The notes under the pieces are model-generated. The model was not told the DNA's origin and did no database searches. It worked only from the letters and a program-made list of their open reading frames with translations. A DNA stretch of 47,131 nt, from assembly GCA_964518575.1 (NCBI GenBank), contig CAZFGW010000016.1, forward strand, positions 1 to 47,131. Reading direction: 5' to 3'. Origin of the DNA: MGBC163016 sp964518575. GTDB taxonomy: Bacteria; Actinomycetota; Coriobacteriia; Coriobacteriales; Eggerthellaceae. Within the stretch, counting starts at the first letter, position 1. Every line of letters begins with the position of its first letter. The position numbers and the translations under genes are program-made. Below are positions 31,135-39,997 of this stretch, piece after piece.

Positions 31135-33801
31135 TTACTGATCAGCCCGGAATCGTTTGAGCAACAGCGAATTACACACGACCGTAACGCTGGAGAGCGC
31201 CATTGCAGCACCGGCGAGCGCGGGCGCCAGGATGCCGACCGCTGCGAGCGGAATCATGATGCAGTTGTAGATGAGTGCCCAGAACAGATTCTGCTTGATC
31301 TTGCGCATCGTTGCGCGCGATAGGCGCACGGACGTGACCATGTCCATCAGGTGGTTGCGCATGAGCACAACCTGCCCCGCCTCCAGCGCTACATCGGTGC
31401 CGCTTGCCATGACAACGCCGATATCAGCCGTCGCAAGTGCAGGAGCATCGTTGATGCCGTCGCCCACGAATGCTACCACGGTCGATCCGGATCCCCCACG
31501 CACCCGAGCGAGGTTCTGGCGAACCTCATCCACACGCTCTGCTTTCTCGATCGGCTTCACCTGAGAGAAAACATGATCGGGCTCAATGCCCACCTCTTCG
31601 GCGACAGAGAGCGCCGTGTCCTTCGCATCCCCCGTGACCATGAAGCAGGCGATGTCATATTCTCCCTTGAGATCAGCAAGCGCCCGGGCGGCATCGGGCT
31701 TCGGTTCATCGCGGAACTCGAACCGACCAACCACCGCACCGTCTACGATCATCTCTGAACCGACAAAGACCTCGTGACCCTCCACGATGCCCTTGACCCC
31801 TTCGCCAACGACTGCCTCAAACGAAGTGACCGCGGGGATCTCATCGATGCCCTGATCTTCGACATACTGGATGACCGCACGCGCCAAAGGATGCTCGCTC
31901 TTCTTCTCCACCGCCATCGCCCACGGCAGGTATTCTTTCGGCACCGTACAGGAAACCACCTGCGGCGCACCGACGGTGATCGTACCTGTTTTGTCGAACA
32001 CGGAACCATCGAGCTTGCAAAGCCGCTCGAGCACTTCGCCATCTTTGATGAGCACCCCGATCTGCGCGCCTTTACCCATCCCCACCATGAGCGCGGTCGG
32101 CGTTGCGAGTCCGAGCGCGCAGGGACACGCCACCACGATGACCGCAATAGCGGGCAGGAGCGCCTGTTGCACGCGCGTCATACCCACGCCGACGGGTACG
32201 GCGAAGAACCAGATGAGGAACACCACGACGGCGATGCCGAGGATCACCGGGACGAAGATGGATGCAATCTTGTCAGCCATGCGCTGGATGGGGGCTTTGC
32301 TGCCCTGCGCGTCCTCAACAGCCCGCACGATCCGCGCAAGCGTGGAGTCAGCGCCCACGCGAGCCGCGCGCATCGTGATCGAACCCGTTGCATTCAGCGT
32401 GCCGCCCGTCACTTCGCTGCCAACCTCTTTGACCACAGGAAGCGCCTCACCGGTGAGCATGCTCTCGTCGACATCGGAGCGCCCTTCGATGACAACGCCG
32501 TCAACGGGGGTCTTCTCGCCGGGACGCACGATAACGGTGTCACCCGCCATCACTTGAGCGAGCGGGATCTCCTCTTCACGATTGCCGCGCAGCACGCGCG
32601 CCGTCGGTGGCGTGAGATTGATCAGGCTTTCAATCGCCTGGTTGGTAGCACCCTTCGCCCGCGTCTCTAAGATCTTGCCCAGAAGCACAAACGTGATGAG
32701 CATCGCGCACGTCTCGAAATACGGCATCCCCTCATTGACAGATAGAGCGCGCGGACCTTTCCAATCGCCGAGAATGGCGGGGAGGAAGGTGATGTAGATG
32801 GAGAACAAAAACGCGATTGTCGTGCCGAGCGTCACAAGGACGTCCATGTTCGCCGAGCCGCCTCGAAGCGAGCCGACCGCGCCTTTGTAGAAGCGGGCGC
32901 CGCAGAAGAACTGCACGGGAATGGTCAAGATCAGGAGAAGGACGTTTGCCGCGAACATGCTCTGCACATGGTTCGGATGCTTCACGAACAGATCGGCAAG
33001 CGCATGTCCCACCCCCATGTGCCATCCCGGGATCATGCCGATGCAGAAGATCACCAGGGTCAAAAGTGCCGATGCAGCGAACACCTTGAGGTCATGCTTG
33101 GCGCGCGAGCGCTCCTTCGCACGCCGCGCCTCGTCAATGAGGGGAGCGTCGTCGGCGATGATCTCGGCGGTGAAATCGAGGGGGTCGAACACGTGCATCA
33201 TGTCATCGACCGATGCTACACGGGGATCGAACTGGACGATGCCCGTGTTGTTCGCCAGATTCACGCTGCAGCTGATGACGCCGGGGGTCTTCTGGAAGTT
33301 ACGCTCGATCGTTGCCGCGCAGTTTGCGCAATGCATACCCTCGATGGCGAGGCGCAGTTTTGCGACGTCCGCAGGAGGCTCTTCTGATGCAATAGGTTCG
33401 GGTTCTGGGGGTTCAGAGGCTGCGGGGACTTCGAGTTCTGCCGCTGCGGCGTCCTCAGGCATTTTGGACTCTGAAGTTGACGCTGCGGGCGCTGTGGATG
33501 GTGTTTCGGAATCCGCCGATGCGTCAGTCGTAGGCATTTCGGGTTCTGCCGATGCGGCGTCCTCAGGTGTTGACTCATTGGGCTTGTCCGCGGGTATAGT
33601 CAGGACGAAATCCGTGTCGTCGAGCGCATGGATCAGGTCGTCGATGCTGATCGCATCGGGATCGTAAGTGACCTCGACGGTTTGGGTATCAAGATCAGGC
33701 GTTGCCGTGTCAACGCCATCGAGCGCCTCGAAATGCGTTTTTACGTTCGCAACGCATTTTTCGCAATGCATGGTATCCACGTTGAATTTCATGTTCATCA
33801 T
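31135..33801 (-). CDS. copA: Copper-exporting P1B-type ATPase
   Basis: 888 residues. Two heavy-metal-associated domains carry MHCEKC (near residue 11) and MHCANC (near 130). Between them is a linker of about 90 residues made of repeated Glu-Pro/Ala/Ser/Asp units (SAEPEMPTTDAS, ASTSESKMPEDAA), longer than usual. The core has the transport motif ACPCALGLATPTA, phosphorylation site DKTGT, the SEHPLARAV nucleotide motif and GDGINDAPAL. The last helices carry the YN and MALSS residues typical of Cu(I) pumps. Cu(I) export to the outside is the expected role. ATG 33801 follows AGAGGTG; the frame extends upstream without a ribosome site. It ends about 100 bp before the methyltransferase operon on the same strand, without a clear terminator between. 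Confidence 0.93.
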   Translation of the reverse strand: MMNMKFNVDTMHCEKCVANVKTHFEALDGVDTATPDLDTQTVEVTYDPDAISIDDLIHALDDTDFVLTIPADKPNESTPEDAASAEPEMPTTDASADSETPSTAPAASTSESKMPEDAAAAELEVPAASEPPEPEPIASEEPPADVAKLRLAIEGMHCANCAATIERNFQKTPGVISCSVNLANNTGIVQFDPRVASVDDMMHVFDPLDFTAEIIADDAPLIDEARRAKERSRAKHDLKVFAASALLTLVIFCIGMIPGWHMGVGHALADLFVKHPNHVQSMFAANVLLLILTIPVQFFCGARFYKGAVGSLRGGSANMDVLVTLGTTIAFLFSIYITFLPAILGDWKGPRALSVNEGMPYFETCAMLITFVLLGKILETRAKGATNQAIESLINLTPPTARVLRGNREEEIPLAQVMAGDTVIVRPGEKTPVDGVVIEGRSDVDESMLTGEALPVVKEVGSEVTGGTLNATGSITMRAARVGADSTLARIVRAVEDAQGSKAPIQRMADKIASIFVPVILGIAVVVFLIWFFAVPVGVGMTRVQQALLPAIAVIVVACPCALGLATPTALMVGMGKGAQIGVLIKDGEVLERLCKLDGSVFDKTGTITVGAPQVVSCTVPKEYLPWAMAVEKKSEHPLARAVIQYVEDQGIDEIPAVTSFEAVVGEGVKGIVEGHEVFVGSEMIVDGAVVGRFEFRDEPKPDAARALADLKGEYDIACFMVTGDAKDTALSVAEEVGIEPDHVFSQVKPIEKAERVDEVRQNLARVRGGSGSTVVAFVGDGINDAPALATADIGVVMASGTDVALEAGQVVLMRNHLMDMVTSVRLSRATMRKIKQNLFWALIYNCIMIPLAAVGILAPALAGAAMALSSVTVVCNSLLLKRFRADQ

Positions 33802-33840
33802 ACGTTCGCACCTCTGAAATCTGAAGAAGTTTTTGCTGGA

Positions 33841-33869
33841 AATATACCCCGAGAGATTGCGCGATTCAA
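33841..33869 (-). promoter_or_regulatory. copA promoter
   Basis: TTGAAT (33864-33869) and TATATT (33841-33846) with a 17-bp spacer on the minus strand, about 40 bp before the copA start. The spacer is of normal length, so this is not the 19-bp CueR-type promoter. I see no clear CopY box. Confidence 0.7.
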
Positions 33870-33918
33870 GAACGGTATTGTTTCTGTAACCACCCACGGT
33901 GCAATTCAAATATAGAAA

Positions 33919-33963
33919 TCGTTCAGGTGGACGCGAACGCGAGATTCATCTCGCCCGCCGTGC
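33919..33963. repeat. Dispersed palindromic repeat, copy 3
   Basis: Left flank ATCGTTCAGGTGGACG followed by ACGCGAGATTCATCTCGCCCGC. The palindrome is imperfect on its left side. It pairs with copy 4 about 100 bp away, bracketing an otherwise featureless stretch in the 297-bp space between copA and the MATE gene. Confidence 0.8.
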
Positions 33964-34042
33964 GACGACCCTATTCATGAAACGGTTGGCAATCGCGTTA
34001 CGTCAACGGCGATCCCAAAATCGCAACATCCCCAACACCGCA

Positions 34043-34088
34043 ACGTTTGCGGGCGAGATTCATCTCGCCCCAACATCTATTCCCAATC
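34043..34088. repeat. Dispersed palindromic repeat, copy 4
   Basis: GGGCGAGAT-TC-ATCTCGCCC (34051-34070) with the right flank CAACATCTATTCCCAATCA shared with copies 2 and 6. It sits 11 bp beyond the 3' end of the MATE gene. Copies 3 and 4 together carry the left and right flanks of one full element, as if a unit had been split by about 90 bp. Confidence 0.85.
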
Positions 34089-34098
34089 ATCATCCCGA

Positions 34099-35481
34099 TC
34101 ACGATTGATTTGCAGCATCGCCGTCGGGCGCACCGATCGTGCGTATAACCCGCGGGATGCGCCACGCGAACAACACGCTGCAAAACACGATCGAACACGC
34201 ATCCGAAATCGGCTCCGCCACATACACACCCCAGGCACCGATATACTGCGGCAAAATCAACGCAAGCGGAATCATGAACACTAACTTGCGTACACCCGCA
34301 ACCGCGAGCGAACACATGCCCTGCTTCATGCCCATGAACACCGTCTGCATCCCCATCTGCAATCCGAAAAACACCATCGACGCACAGAACACCGGGGTCG
34401 CACTCACAATGAGGCTCTTGATGGATTCATCCGTTGAGAACAAATTCGCGAAAAACCCGGGGAACGTTATGACCAGAAGCGCACATCCGGCAACAAGAAT
34501 GAACGTGCACGCGATGATCATCTTCGCCGCCTTCTCCACGCGCGCTCGCAGCCCCGCTCCATAGCAGTAGCTGATGATGGGCTGCACGCCTTGGGTAAAT
34601 CCGCTTGAAACAGCGAAGAACATCTGACAGAACGATTGCAGCACGACCATGGCGCCCACGTACGTGTCGCCACCGTACGCGAGCAGCGTGCTGTTGAATA
34701 CGATCACCATGAGCGCCTCGGTGATATTCATGAAGAAGGGAGCGGAACCAAGCGTCAGGATCGACTTGACCGTGCGACCATTCAGTCGCAACTCACGTGC
34801 CTGGACTCTGAGTACGCTCGCGCGTCGCCGCAGCAACAGAAAAGCACAGACTGCGCTCGATGCCTGCGCGATCAACGTGGCGAACGCAGCTCCCTTGACA
34901 CCCCAGCCGCATCCGAAGATAAAAGCGGCATCAAGAGCGATGTTGACCACAGCACCCAAAGCCATGACCACGAGCGCGAAGCGGGATTCGCCCTGCGCGA
35001 GCAAGAGCGCATCGAGCACGAGGCTTCCCATAGCGAACAGCGTACCGACCAGATAGATGCTCAAATACTCCCGCGCGTAGGAAATAGTGGCATCACTGGC
35101 GCCGAATAAGGGCAGGAGCGCATCCATGCCAAGCCCGAAGCCGATCATCGCAACGGCGGCGAAGATGACCACGAGCACGACCATGTTCCCCACGATGCGA
35201 TTCGCCCCCGCACGGTCTCCCTGCCCAAGCGCATAAGACGCGAGTGGAGAACCACCGGATCCGACGAAGAACGCGAACGCGGAAATCATCATGATGAGAG
35301 GAAAGCACACCCCCACCCCCGTGAGCGCAAGCCCATCCGTGCCGGGAATATGTCCAATGAAAATACGATCGGTCAGGTTGTAGAGCAGGTTCACGATCTG
35401 CGCGACCATGGTGGGGATTGCCAAACGCACCATGAGCCGCCCGAGCGGTTCACGCCCCAAGAACGATTGCAGTTCGCTCAC
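34099..35481 (-). CDS. MATE-family efflux transporter
   Basis: 460 residues with about twelve hydrophobic segments in two similar halves (PTMVAQIVNLLYNLTDRIFIGH at the N-terminus; a second bundle from about residue 240). This is the layout of the multidrug/oligosaccharidyl-lipid/polysaccharide exporter superfamily, NorM/DinF-like, which extrude cationic drugs in exchange for Na+ or H+. The substrate cannot be told. The start is GTG 35481 after GGGGAG. It is monocistronic as far as visible; the next gene upstream ends 54 bp away. Confidence 0.88.
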   Translation of the reverse strand: MSELQSFLGREPLGRLMVRLAIPTMVAQIVNLLYNLTDRIFIGHIPGTDGLALTGVGVCFPLIMMISAFAFFVGSGGSPLASYALGQGDRAGANRIVGNMVVLVVIFAAVAMIGFGLGMDALLPLFGASDATISYAREYLSIYLVGTLFAMGSLVLDALLLAQGESRFALVVMALGAVVNIALDAAFIFGCGWGVKGAAFATLIAQASSAVCAFLLLRRRASVLRVQARELRLNGRTVKSILTLGSAPFFMNITEALMVIVFNSTLLAYGGDTYVGAMVVLQSFCQMFFAVSSGFTQGVQPIISYCYGAGLRARVEKAAKMIIACTFILVAGCALLVITFPGFFANLFSTDESIKSLIVSATPVFCASMVFFGLQMGMQTVFMGMKQGMCSLAVAGVRKLVFMIPLALILPQYIGAWGVYVAEPISDACSIVFCSVLFAWRIPRVIRTIGAPDGDAANQS

Positions 35482-35535
35482 ATGCTCCCCTTATGCCGCG
35501 CGCTCAACGATGGATCGGTTACAACAATGACCTCA

Positions 35536-35742
35536 TTATAGGCGCACGAAATGCACAACTTTGTTCTTCAAAGAGATCTTCTTCACTTCCCACCCATAGG
35601 ACTCAAGGTCCTTCTTGTAATTCAGAAAGGAATGGTCAAGGGGCACGCCGCCTTTTTCTTCGATCTCGCCGAAGGTAAGCGTAAGCTCATCATCTGGTTG
35701 CTCCGAAAGATAGTGCCAGAGCTGCTCGTACTTCTCCGCCAT
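35536..35742 (-). CDS. Small conserved protein of unknown function
   Basis: 68 residues, soluble, with a mixed charged composition: an N-terminal helix (EKYEQLWHYLSEQ), LTLTFGEIEEKGGVPLDHSF, and a C-terminal basic strand (VKKISLKNKVVHFVRL). The pattern suggests a small winged-helix-like fold and looks like short conserved proteins found in many Firmicutes and Actinobacteria. I cannot assign a role. It lies 24 bp after the MFS-CBS gene, same strand, and may be co-transcribed with it. Confidence 0.65.
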   Translation of the reverse strand: MAEKYEQLWHYLSEQPDDELTLTFGEIEEKGGVPLDHSFLNYKKDLESYGWEVKKISLKNKVVHFVRL

Positions 35743-35766
35743 GATTGTTTCGCCTCGATTCTGCGC

Positions 35767-37746
35767 TTACTCCATTGCATCCGCTAATGTATGCATGATA
35801 TTGCGCCGACTGAGCGTTCCGACCAAGCGCCCTTCATCGTTGACAACCGGTACCTTTTTGATGCGCCGCTCAGCGAGCACGCGGGCAACGCGATCGAGCG
35901 ACATATCTTCCGGAACCGAGATCACGCGCTTGGTGGCAATGGACATCACGTTGAGGTCAAACAGATCGGTGAGCTTCGAAGACAGCGCCGCATCATCGAT
36001 AACACGATACAAATTGAGCGACGAGTCGAAAAGCGATATATCATTCCGACCGAGATACCCGGCAACGTCGCCATCGCTCACGAACCCGACCAAGCCACCG
36101 TCCTTATCAACAACAGGCAGACCGCTTTGATCGTTGCGCGCCATCAACCGGATGACATCGCCCATATTCGCCTCAGCGGGAACGCACAAAGGCTCGCGCG
36201 TCATCGCATCCTTCGCCAGCATAACGTCGTAGCGCTGTGTGCCAGCAATGGTTTCTTCAGAGGAAGCATCAACGGTGACACCATCGAAGCCGGCAGCATA
36301 GTCGGTTAATTCCGTACCGCGCGCCGTCTGTCCCTTCGCCTCCGCACCGACCGCTGCCGCGCCTTTAACTTTGTCGCGCACAAAGAACAGGATGATGAGC
36401 ACATCCACCGCCATGATAGAAGCTGTGGTGCAAAACGCCATGTGATCGCCCACATACAACTGCTCGAGCGCCGAAGCGTCAGGAGCAACCGCGGGAGCGA
36501 GCGCCGATATCGAAACAAGGATAGCCGTTCCGAGTGATGCGGCAACCTGGTTGAGCGTATTCGACACACCCTGAGCGTGCTGGATCATATCGTTCGGCAG
36601 CGAATTCACGCCCCACGTGTTCAGCGGCGTCATCATGAATTGCAACCCGAGTGTGAGAATCGTGTACGAAAGCATGATGAAGATGAAATCGGTCTCCATC
36701 CCGAGAAGCGTGAGGAAAAACCCGCCCAGAAGTGCGACGAGGCATCCCGGGACGACAACCTTCCGAACACCGAAGCGATCGAAAAGACGACCGCTGATAA
36801 GCCCCATGAATGCACCGATCACTGCACCGGGCAGCATCGCAACGCCCGACATCGTCGCGGAATACCCCCGCACCCCCTGAATGTAGAGCGGCGTGATGAC
36901 GCCTGTGCCCATGAGCGCTGCCTGCACGATGACGATGATGATGACCGTGATGGCGTACTTGCGCGTTGCGAGGATGCGAACGTTGAGCATGGGTACATCC
37001 AGTTTCAGCTGACGACGGGCGAAAAGACCCACGATGACGATGCCGACCGCGATGAGAGCGCCGGTCACAACAAGGTTCGTACTGGACGTGAAGGTCGACA
37101 GCCCGTAGAGCAGACAAACGAGACCGATCGAGGAGAGAAGAACGGAGGGGACGTCGAATTTCGTCCGCTTGAATTCGCCATAATTTCGCAGCGTACTTAT
37201 GGAAACCACGAGTACGATCACCGCAAGAATGGTGACGATGCCGAACAGCCAGCGCCAGCCGACCGTATCGACGAGCAGACCCGCAAGCGAGGGACCGATA
37301 GCCGGGGCGAATCCGATGATAAGCCCGATGGCTCCCATGGCGGTGCCGCGCTTCTCGCGCGGGAAGACCAGCAGAATAATAGTGAACACCATGGGCATGG
37401 CAACGCCGGTGCATGCCGCTTGCAGCACGCGTCCCAAAAGCAGCACCCAGAAATTAGGCGCAAGCGCAGCGGCAAGACTGCCTATGGTGAACACGCTGAA
37501 TGCCGTGATGTAGAGCTGGCGCGTGGTGAAGCGCCCGATCATATAGGCGGACAGCGGGATGACCACCGCCTCCACGAGAGAGTATCCGCTCGTCAGCCAT
37601 TGCACGGTGGTCGCGTCAACCTGCAAGCTATACATGATCACCGGCAGCGCGGGCGACAGCAGCGTTTGGTTGAGCACCGCCAGAAGCGTGCCCGCCAACA
37701 GCACTGCCACCATCACCATGTCTTTTCGTTCTACTCCGAGTGTCAT
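35767..37746 (-). CDS. MFS drug exporter (DHA2, 14-TM type) fused to a C-terminal CBS pair
   Basis: About 659 residues. Residues 1-475 are a DHA2-type (EmrB/QacA-like) major facilitator with about 14 hydrophobic segments, the LNQTLLSPALPVI opening, GRVLQAACTGVAMPM (motif C region) and GRLFDRFGVRKV between halves. A soluble linker (about 475-515) leads to two CBS domains: VMLAKDAMTREPLCVPAEANMGD..VGFVSDGDVAGYL and VISVPEDMSLDRVARVL..VGTLSRRNIM. CBS pairs bind adenine nucleotides and gate channels and transporters, but are unusual on MFS exporters, so nucleotide control of efflux is plausible. ATG 37746 is chosen (GAGG upstream); in-frame ATGs upstream add only 11 residues. Confidence 0.87.
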   Translation of the reverse strand: MTLGVERKDMVMVAVLLAGTLLAVLNQTLLSPALPVIMYSLQVDATTVQWLTSGYSLVEAVVIPLSAYMIGRFTTRQLYITAFSVFTIGSLAAALAPNFWVLLLGRVLQAACTGVAMPMVFTIILLVFPREKRGTAMGAIGLIIGFAPAIGPSLAGLLVDTVGWRWLFGIVTILAVIVLVVSISTLRNYGEFKRTKFDVPSVLLSSIGLVCLLYGLSTFTSSTNLVVTGALIAVGIVIVGLFARRQLKLDVPMLNVRILATRKYAITVIIIVIVQAALMGTGVITPLYIQGVRGYSATMSGVAMLPGAVIGAFMGLISGRLFDRFGVRKVVVPGCLVALLGGFFLTLLGMETDFIFIMLSYTILTLGLQFMMTPLNTWGVNSLPNDMIQHAQGVSNTLNQVAASLGTAILVSISALAPAVAPDASALEQLYVGDHMAFCTTASIMAVDVLIILFFVRDKVKGAAAVGAEAKGQTARGTELTDYAAGFDGVTVDASSEETIAGTQRYDVMLAKDAMTREPLCVPAEANMGDVIRLMARNDQSGLPVVDKDGGLVGFVSDGDVAGYLGRNDISLFDSSLNLYRVIDDAALSSKLTDLFDLNVMSIATKRVISVPEDMSLDRVARVLAERRIKKVPVVNDEGRLVGTLSRRNIMHTLADAME

Positions 37747-37828
37747 AAATGCGTAAACCTCACATCCCATCCTGCGCATGCAATGCGACGATGATTCGTT
37801 ATACGTTGTAGGTTAGGAGCCTTAAAAT

Positions 37829-37846
37829 GCATATTCCGAGATATGC
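37829..37846. promoter_or_regulatory. Small dyad upstream of the MFS-CBS gene
   Basis: GCATAT and ATATGC separated by 6 nt, about 80 bp upstream of the exporter start, a possible operator. The rest of the 365-bp space between the exporter and the B3/B4 gene holds the leader described next and nothing else I recognise. Confidence 0.35.
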
Positions 37847-37989
37847 TGGCTTGGAACAACATCAAAGAGATGCCCGAGTCAGGATTGGTATGGTAGCACA
37901 ATCACGCCTGCCGCATAAGGAAAGTTGCGGGAGGTTATGGTGAAAGATTTCGGTTCGCGGATGCCATATTCCCAACATGCGTAAATGGG

Positions 37990-38090
37990 TATAATGAGGG
38001 CAACATATGCCCGTCGCCGGGTGGGAAGAAGCGCTTTCCTATGCAGACATCGTTAGGCCTTTGAAGATGTCTGGATCGGGAAGCGTTTTT
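37990..38090 (+). promoter_or_regulatory. Leader with internal terminator upstream of the B3/B4-domain gene
   Basis: A perfect TATAAT lies at 37990-37995 (weak -35). Downstream, CGCTTTCC (38032-38039) pairs with GGGAAGCG (38078-38085), and CAGACATC (38044-38051) pairs with GATGTCTG (38066-38073) inside it. TTTTT follows (38086-38090), only 22 nt before the gene. This is an intrinsic terminator within the leader. A 29-codon frame (38007-38096) preceded by GAGGG spans the hairpin, so translation could modulate termination. Confidence 0.55.
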
Positions 38091-38111
38091 GTTTGAAAGG
38101 AGCGAATCGCC

Positions 38112-38837
38112 ATGAAGCAGTTCAAGACGGAGGATTCATTTTGGGAGCTCTTCCCCGACGCTGAGATCGGCGTTGTGGTCGCACAGAACATGGACCAAAA
38201 CGAGGACATCCCCGCTGAGCGAGCCGCTGAACTCGCCAAGCTTTTGCGTGAGGCGAATGAGCGTGCTGATAAGCATCTCACGTCGAACACGATTTCGGAA
38301 AACGAAGTGGTCGCCGTGTGGCGCGAGGCGTTCCAGAAGTTCAAGACGAAGAAGGGCGCGCGTTGTTCCGTCGAAAATCTCCTCAAGCGCGTTTTGAAGG
38401 GCAATCCGGTCGGATCCATCAATCCCTCCGTTGATATTTACAACACCATCTCCTTGAAGTATGCGCTGCCAGTTGGTGGCGAAGATATCGATGCGATGGA
38501 TGGGGATATCCGCCTTGCCATCACGCAGGGTGGCGACCATTTCCAGGCGCTCGGCGATGAGGAGGAGGCACCGACGCTCGAAGGCGAGCTCTGCTACCTC
38601 GACGATACGGGAGCGATTTGCCGTTGTTGGAATTGGCGCGATGGTGTGCGTACCGCGCTCACCGATACCTCGCAGAAAGCGTTTTTGATTATCGAGTCCG
38701 TTGATCCTGCGCGCCACGACGATCTTGCCCATGCGATCGATGAGCTTGCCTCTCTCATGGAGCAGTATCTCGGAGCCATGATTTTCGCGAAGAAGATCAT
38801 CACCAAAGACGATCCCACCATGGTCATCGACAAATAA
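38112..38837 (+). CDS. B3/B4 tRNA-binding-domain protein
   Basis: 241 residues. The fold resembles the stand-alone B3/B4 domain of the phenylalanyl-tRNA synthetase beta chain: GSINPSVDIYNTISLKYALPVGGEDIDAMDGDI, then ITQGGDHFQALG and CRCWNWRDGVRTALTD. Such free-standing proteins are thought to act in editing or amino-acid binding, but their role is not settled. AAAGGAG precedes the ATG. It has its own leader with a terminator and no operon partner; the gene downstream converges. Confidence 0.82.
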   Translation: MKQFKTEDSFWELFPDAEIGVVVAQNMDQNEDIPAERAAELAKLLREANERADKHLTSNTISENEVVAVWREAFQKFKTKKGARCSVENLLKRVLKGNPVGSINPSVDIYNTISLKYALPVGGEDIDAMDGDIRLAITQGGDHFQALGDEEEAPTLEGELCYLDDTGAICRCWNWRDGVRTALTDTSQKAFLIIESVDPARHDDLAHAIDELASLMEQYLGAMIFAKKIITKDDPTMVIDK

Positions 38838-38872
38838 CCTTACGGTTGATTGATGTAATTAATCGAGAAAAC

Positions 38873-38920
38873 GAATCTGGTGGACGCGAGCGCGAGATTC
38901 ATCTCGCCCGCAATGGTGCG
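38873..38920. repeat. Dispersed palindromic repeat, copy 5
   Basis: CTGGTGGACGCGAGCGCGAGATTCATCTCGCCCGC-like element between two converging genes (the B3/B4-domain gene and apt). The left arm is slightly degenerate, as in copy 3, with which it shares the GGTGGACGCGA start. Confidence 0.8.
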
Positions 38921-38977
38921 TTTGAGGTTGTTGCGTTTGAGGATCACCGTTGCAAAACCCATTCGCCCTTTGCATCA

Positions 38978-39517
38978 TTATTCCGCGATCAGCGAAAACA
39001 CCTCGGCATCGCATGCCTGCGCGAGCTCTTCGCGCGGATGCAAAAACGCCAACTCCATGAGAAACCCGAATCCCGCAACGCGGGCACCCGCCCGATGCAC
39101 GAGATCCGCCATCGCCCGCGCCGTTCCACCCGTCGCAACAAGATCGTCCACGATCAAAACCACATCCTGATCGGAAATCGCATCGGCGTTGATCTCGATC
39201 GTATCGGTGCCATACTCAAGCTCATACGACGCGCACATCGTCTCGCGCGGGAGCTTCCCTGGCTTGCGCGCGGCAACGAACCCCGCCTCCAGACCGAGGG
39301 CAACGGGCGCTCCGAAAATGAATCCGCGCGCTTCCGCCCCCATCACCTTTGTGATGCCGCGCCCCGCGAAATGCTGCACCATATCATGCACCGCTGCGGC
39401 GAACGCCTCGTAATTCTCGAACAGGGGCGTGAGATCCTTGAAGACGACGCCCGGCTTCGGGTAGTCGACGATGTCAACGATAAGATCAGTATAGGGACGC
39501 TTGGTCAGCTCAGACAT
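38978..39517 (-). CDS. apt: Adenine phosphoribosyltransferase
   Basis: 179 residues. Salvages adenine with PRPP to AMP. The PRPP-binding motif VVLIVDDLVATGGTA and the family segments YPKPGVVFKDLTPL, GAEARGFIFGAPVAL and AARKPGKLPRE are intact. ATG 39517 follows GGAGGCAGG; the frame reaches further upstream without support. It is transcribed alone, toward copy 5 of the repeat. Confidence 0.96.
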   Translation of the reverse strand: MSELTKRPYTDLIVDIVDYPKPGVVFKDLTPLFENYEAFAAAVHDMVQHFAGRGITKVMGAEARGFIFGAPVALGLEAGFVAARKPGKLPRETMCASYELEYGTDTIEINADAISDQDVVLIVDDLVATGGTARAMADLVHRAGARVAGFGFLMELAFLHPREELAQACDAEVFSLIAE

Positions 39518-39589
39518 ACCTGCCTCCGATGTCAAACATATGAGCACACATGGATCGTAGAAAACATGATTGTACCGCTTGCGCAAACC

Positions 39590-39979
39590 TCACGCGCCGA
39601 GCCATTCCATCCAGCGCGGAAATTCCGCTTCGCATTGCGCGCGCCCTAGCTCATACGCATGCGCGAGCGCATCATGATCGAACGTCTTGTACGTGACCGG
39701 CATGGTGGTCGGACAGAACACATATGCCCTCCCCGCACGCTCAAGCGCATCAAGATGATCGAGCACACGATTGTAATACGCGGGACGGTTCACGAGCGCC
39801 TGGTAGACAAGGGGATGACCGCGATACGTTTGCTTATACAATGCACGCTTCACGCTGCTGAGCTTCGCCATGCGAAATCCCCGCGGGCGCGTGAGCACCA
39901 CAAAGAACCGCTTGTATATCCGTGCGCAGTGCAGCCATGATCCGTCCTTGCTGTGTCGTGAGATAGCCTTCGCCGTCTC
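39590..39979 (-). pseudogene. C-terminal remnant of a patatin-like phospholipase
   Basis: The frame after an in-frame TAG (39980-39982) reads into KRFFVVLTRPRGF, then YNRVLDHLDALERAGRAYVFCP and ALAHAYELGRAQCEAEFPRW. This matches the last hundred or so residues of bacterial patatin-like proteins, where VVVLTRP and a helical tail follow the catalytic part. The lipase core with Ser and Asp is absent and upstream lies the AEC transporter. It is a 5'-truncated gene. An ATG at 39868 could still permit expression of a 92-residue piece, but no good ribosome site is visible. Confidence 0.6.
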
Positions 39980-39997
39980 CTAGCGTAGCGGCTCTTG

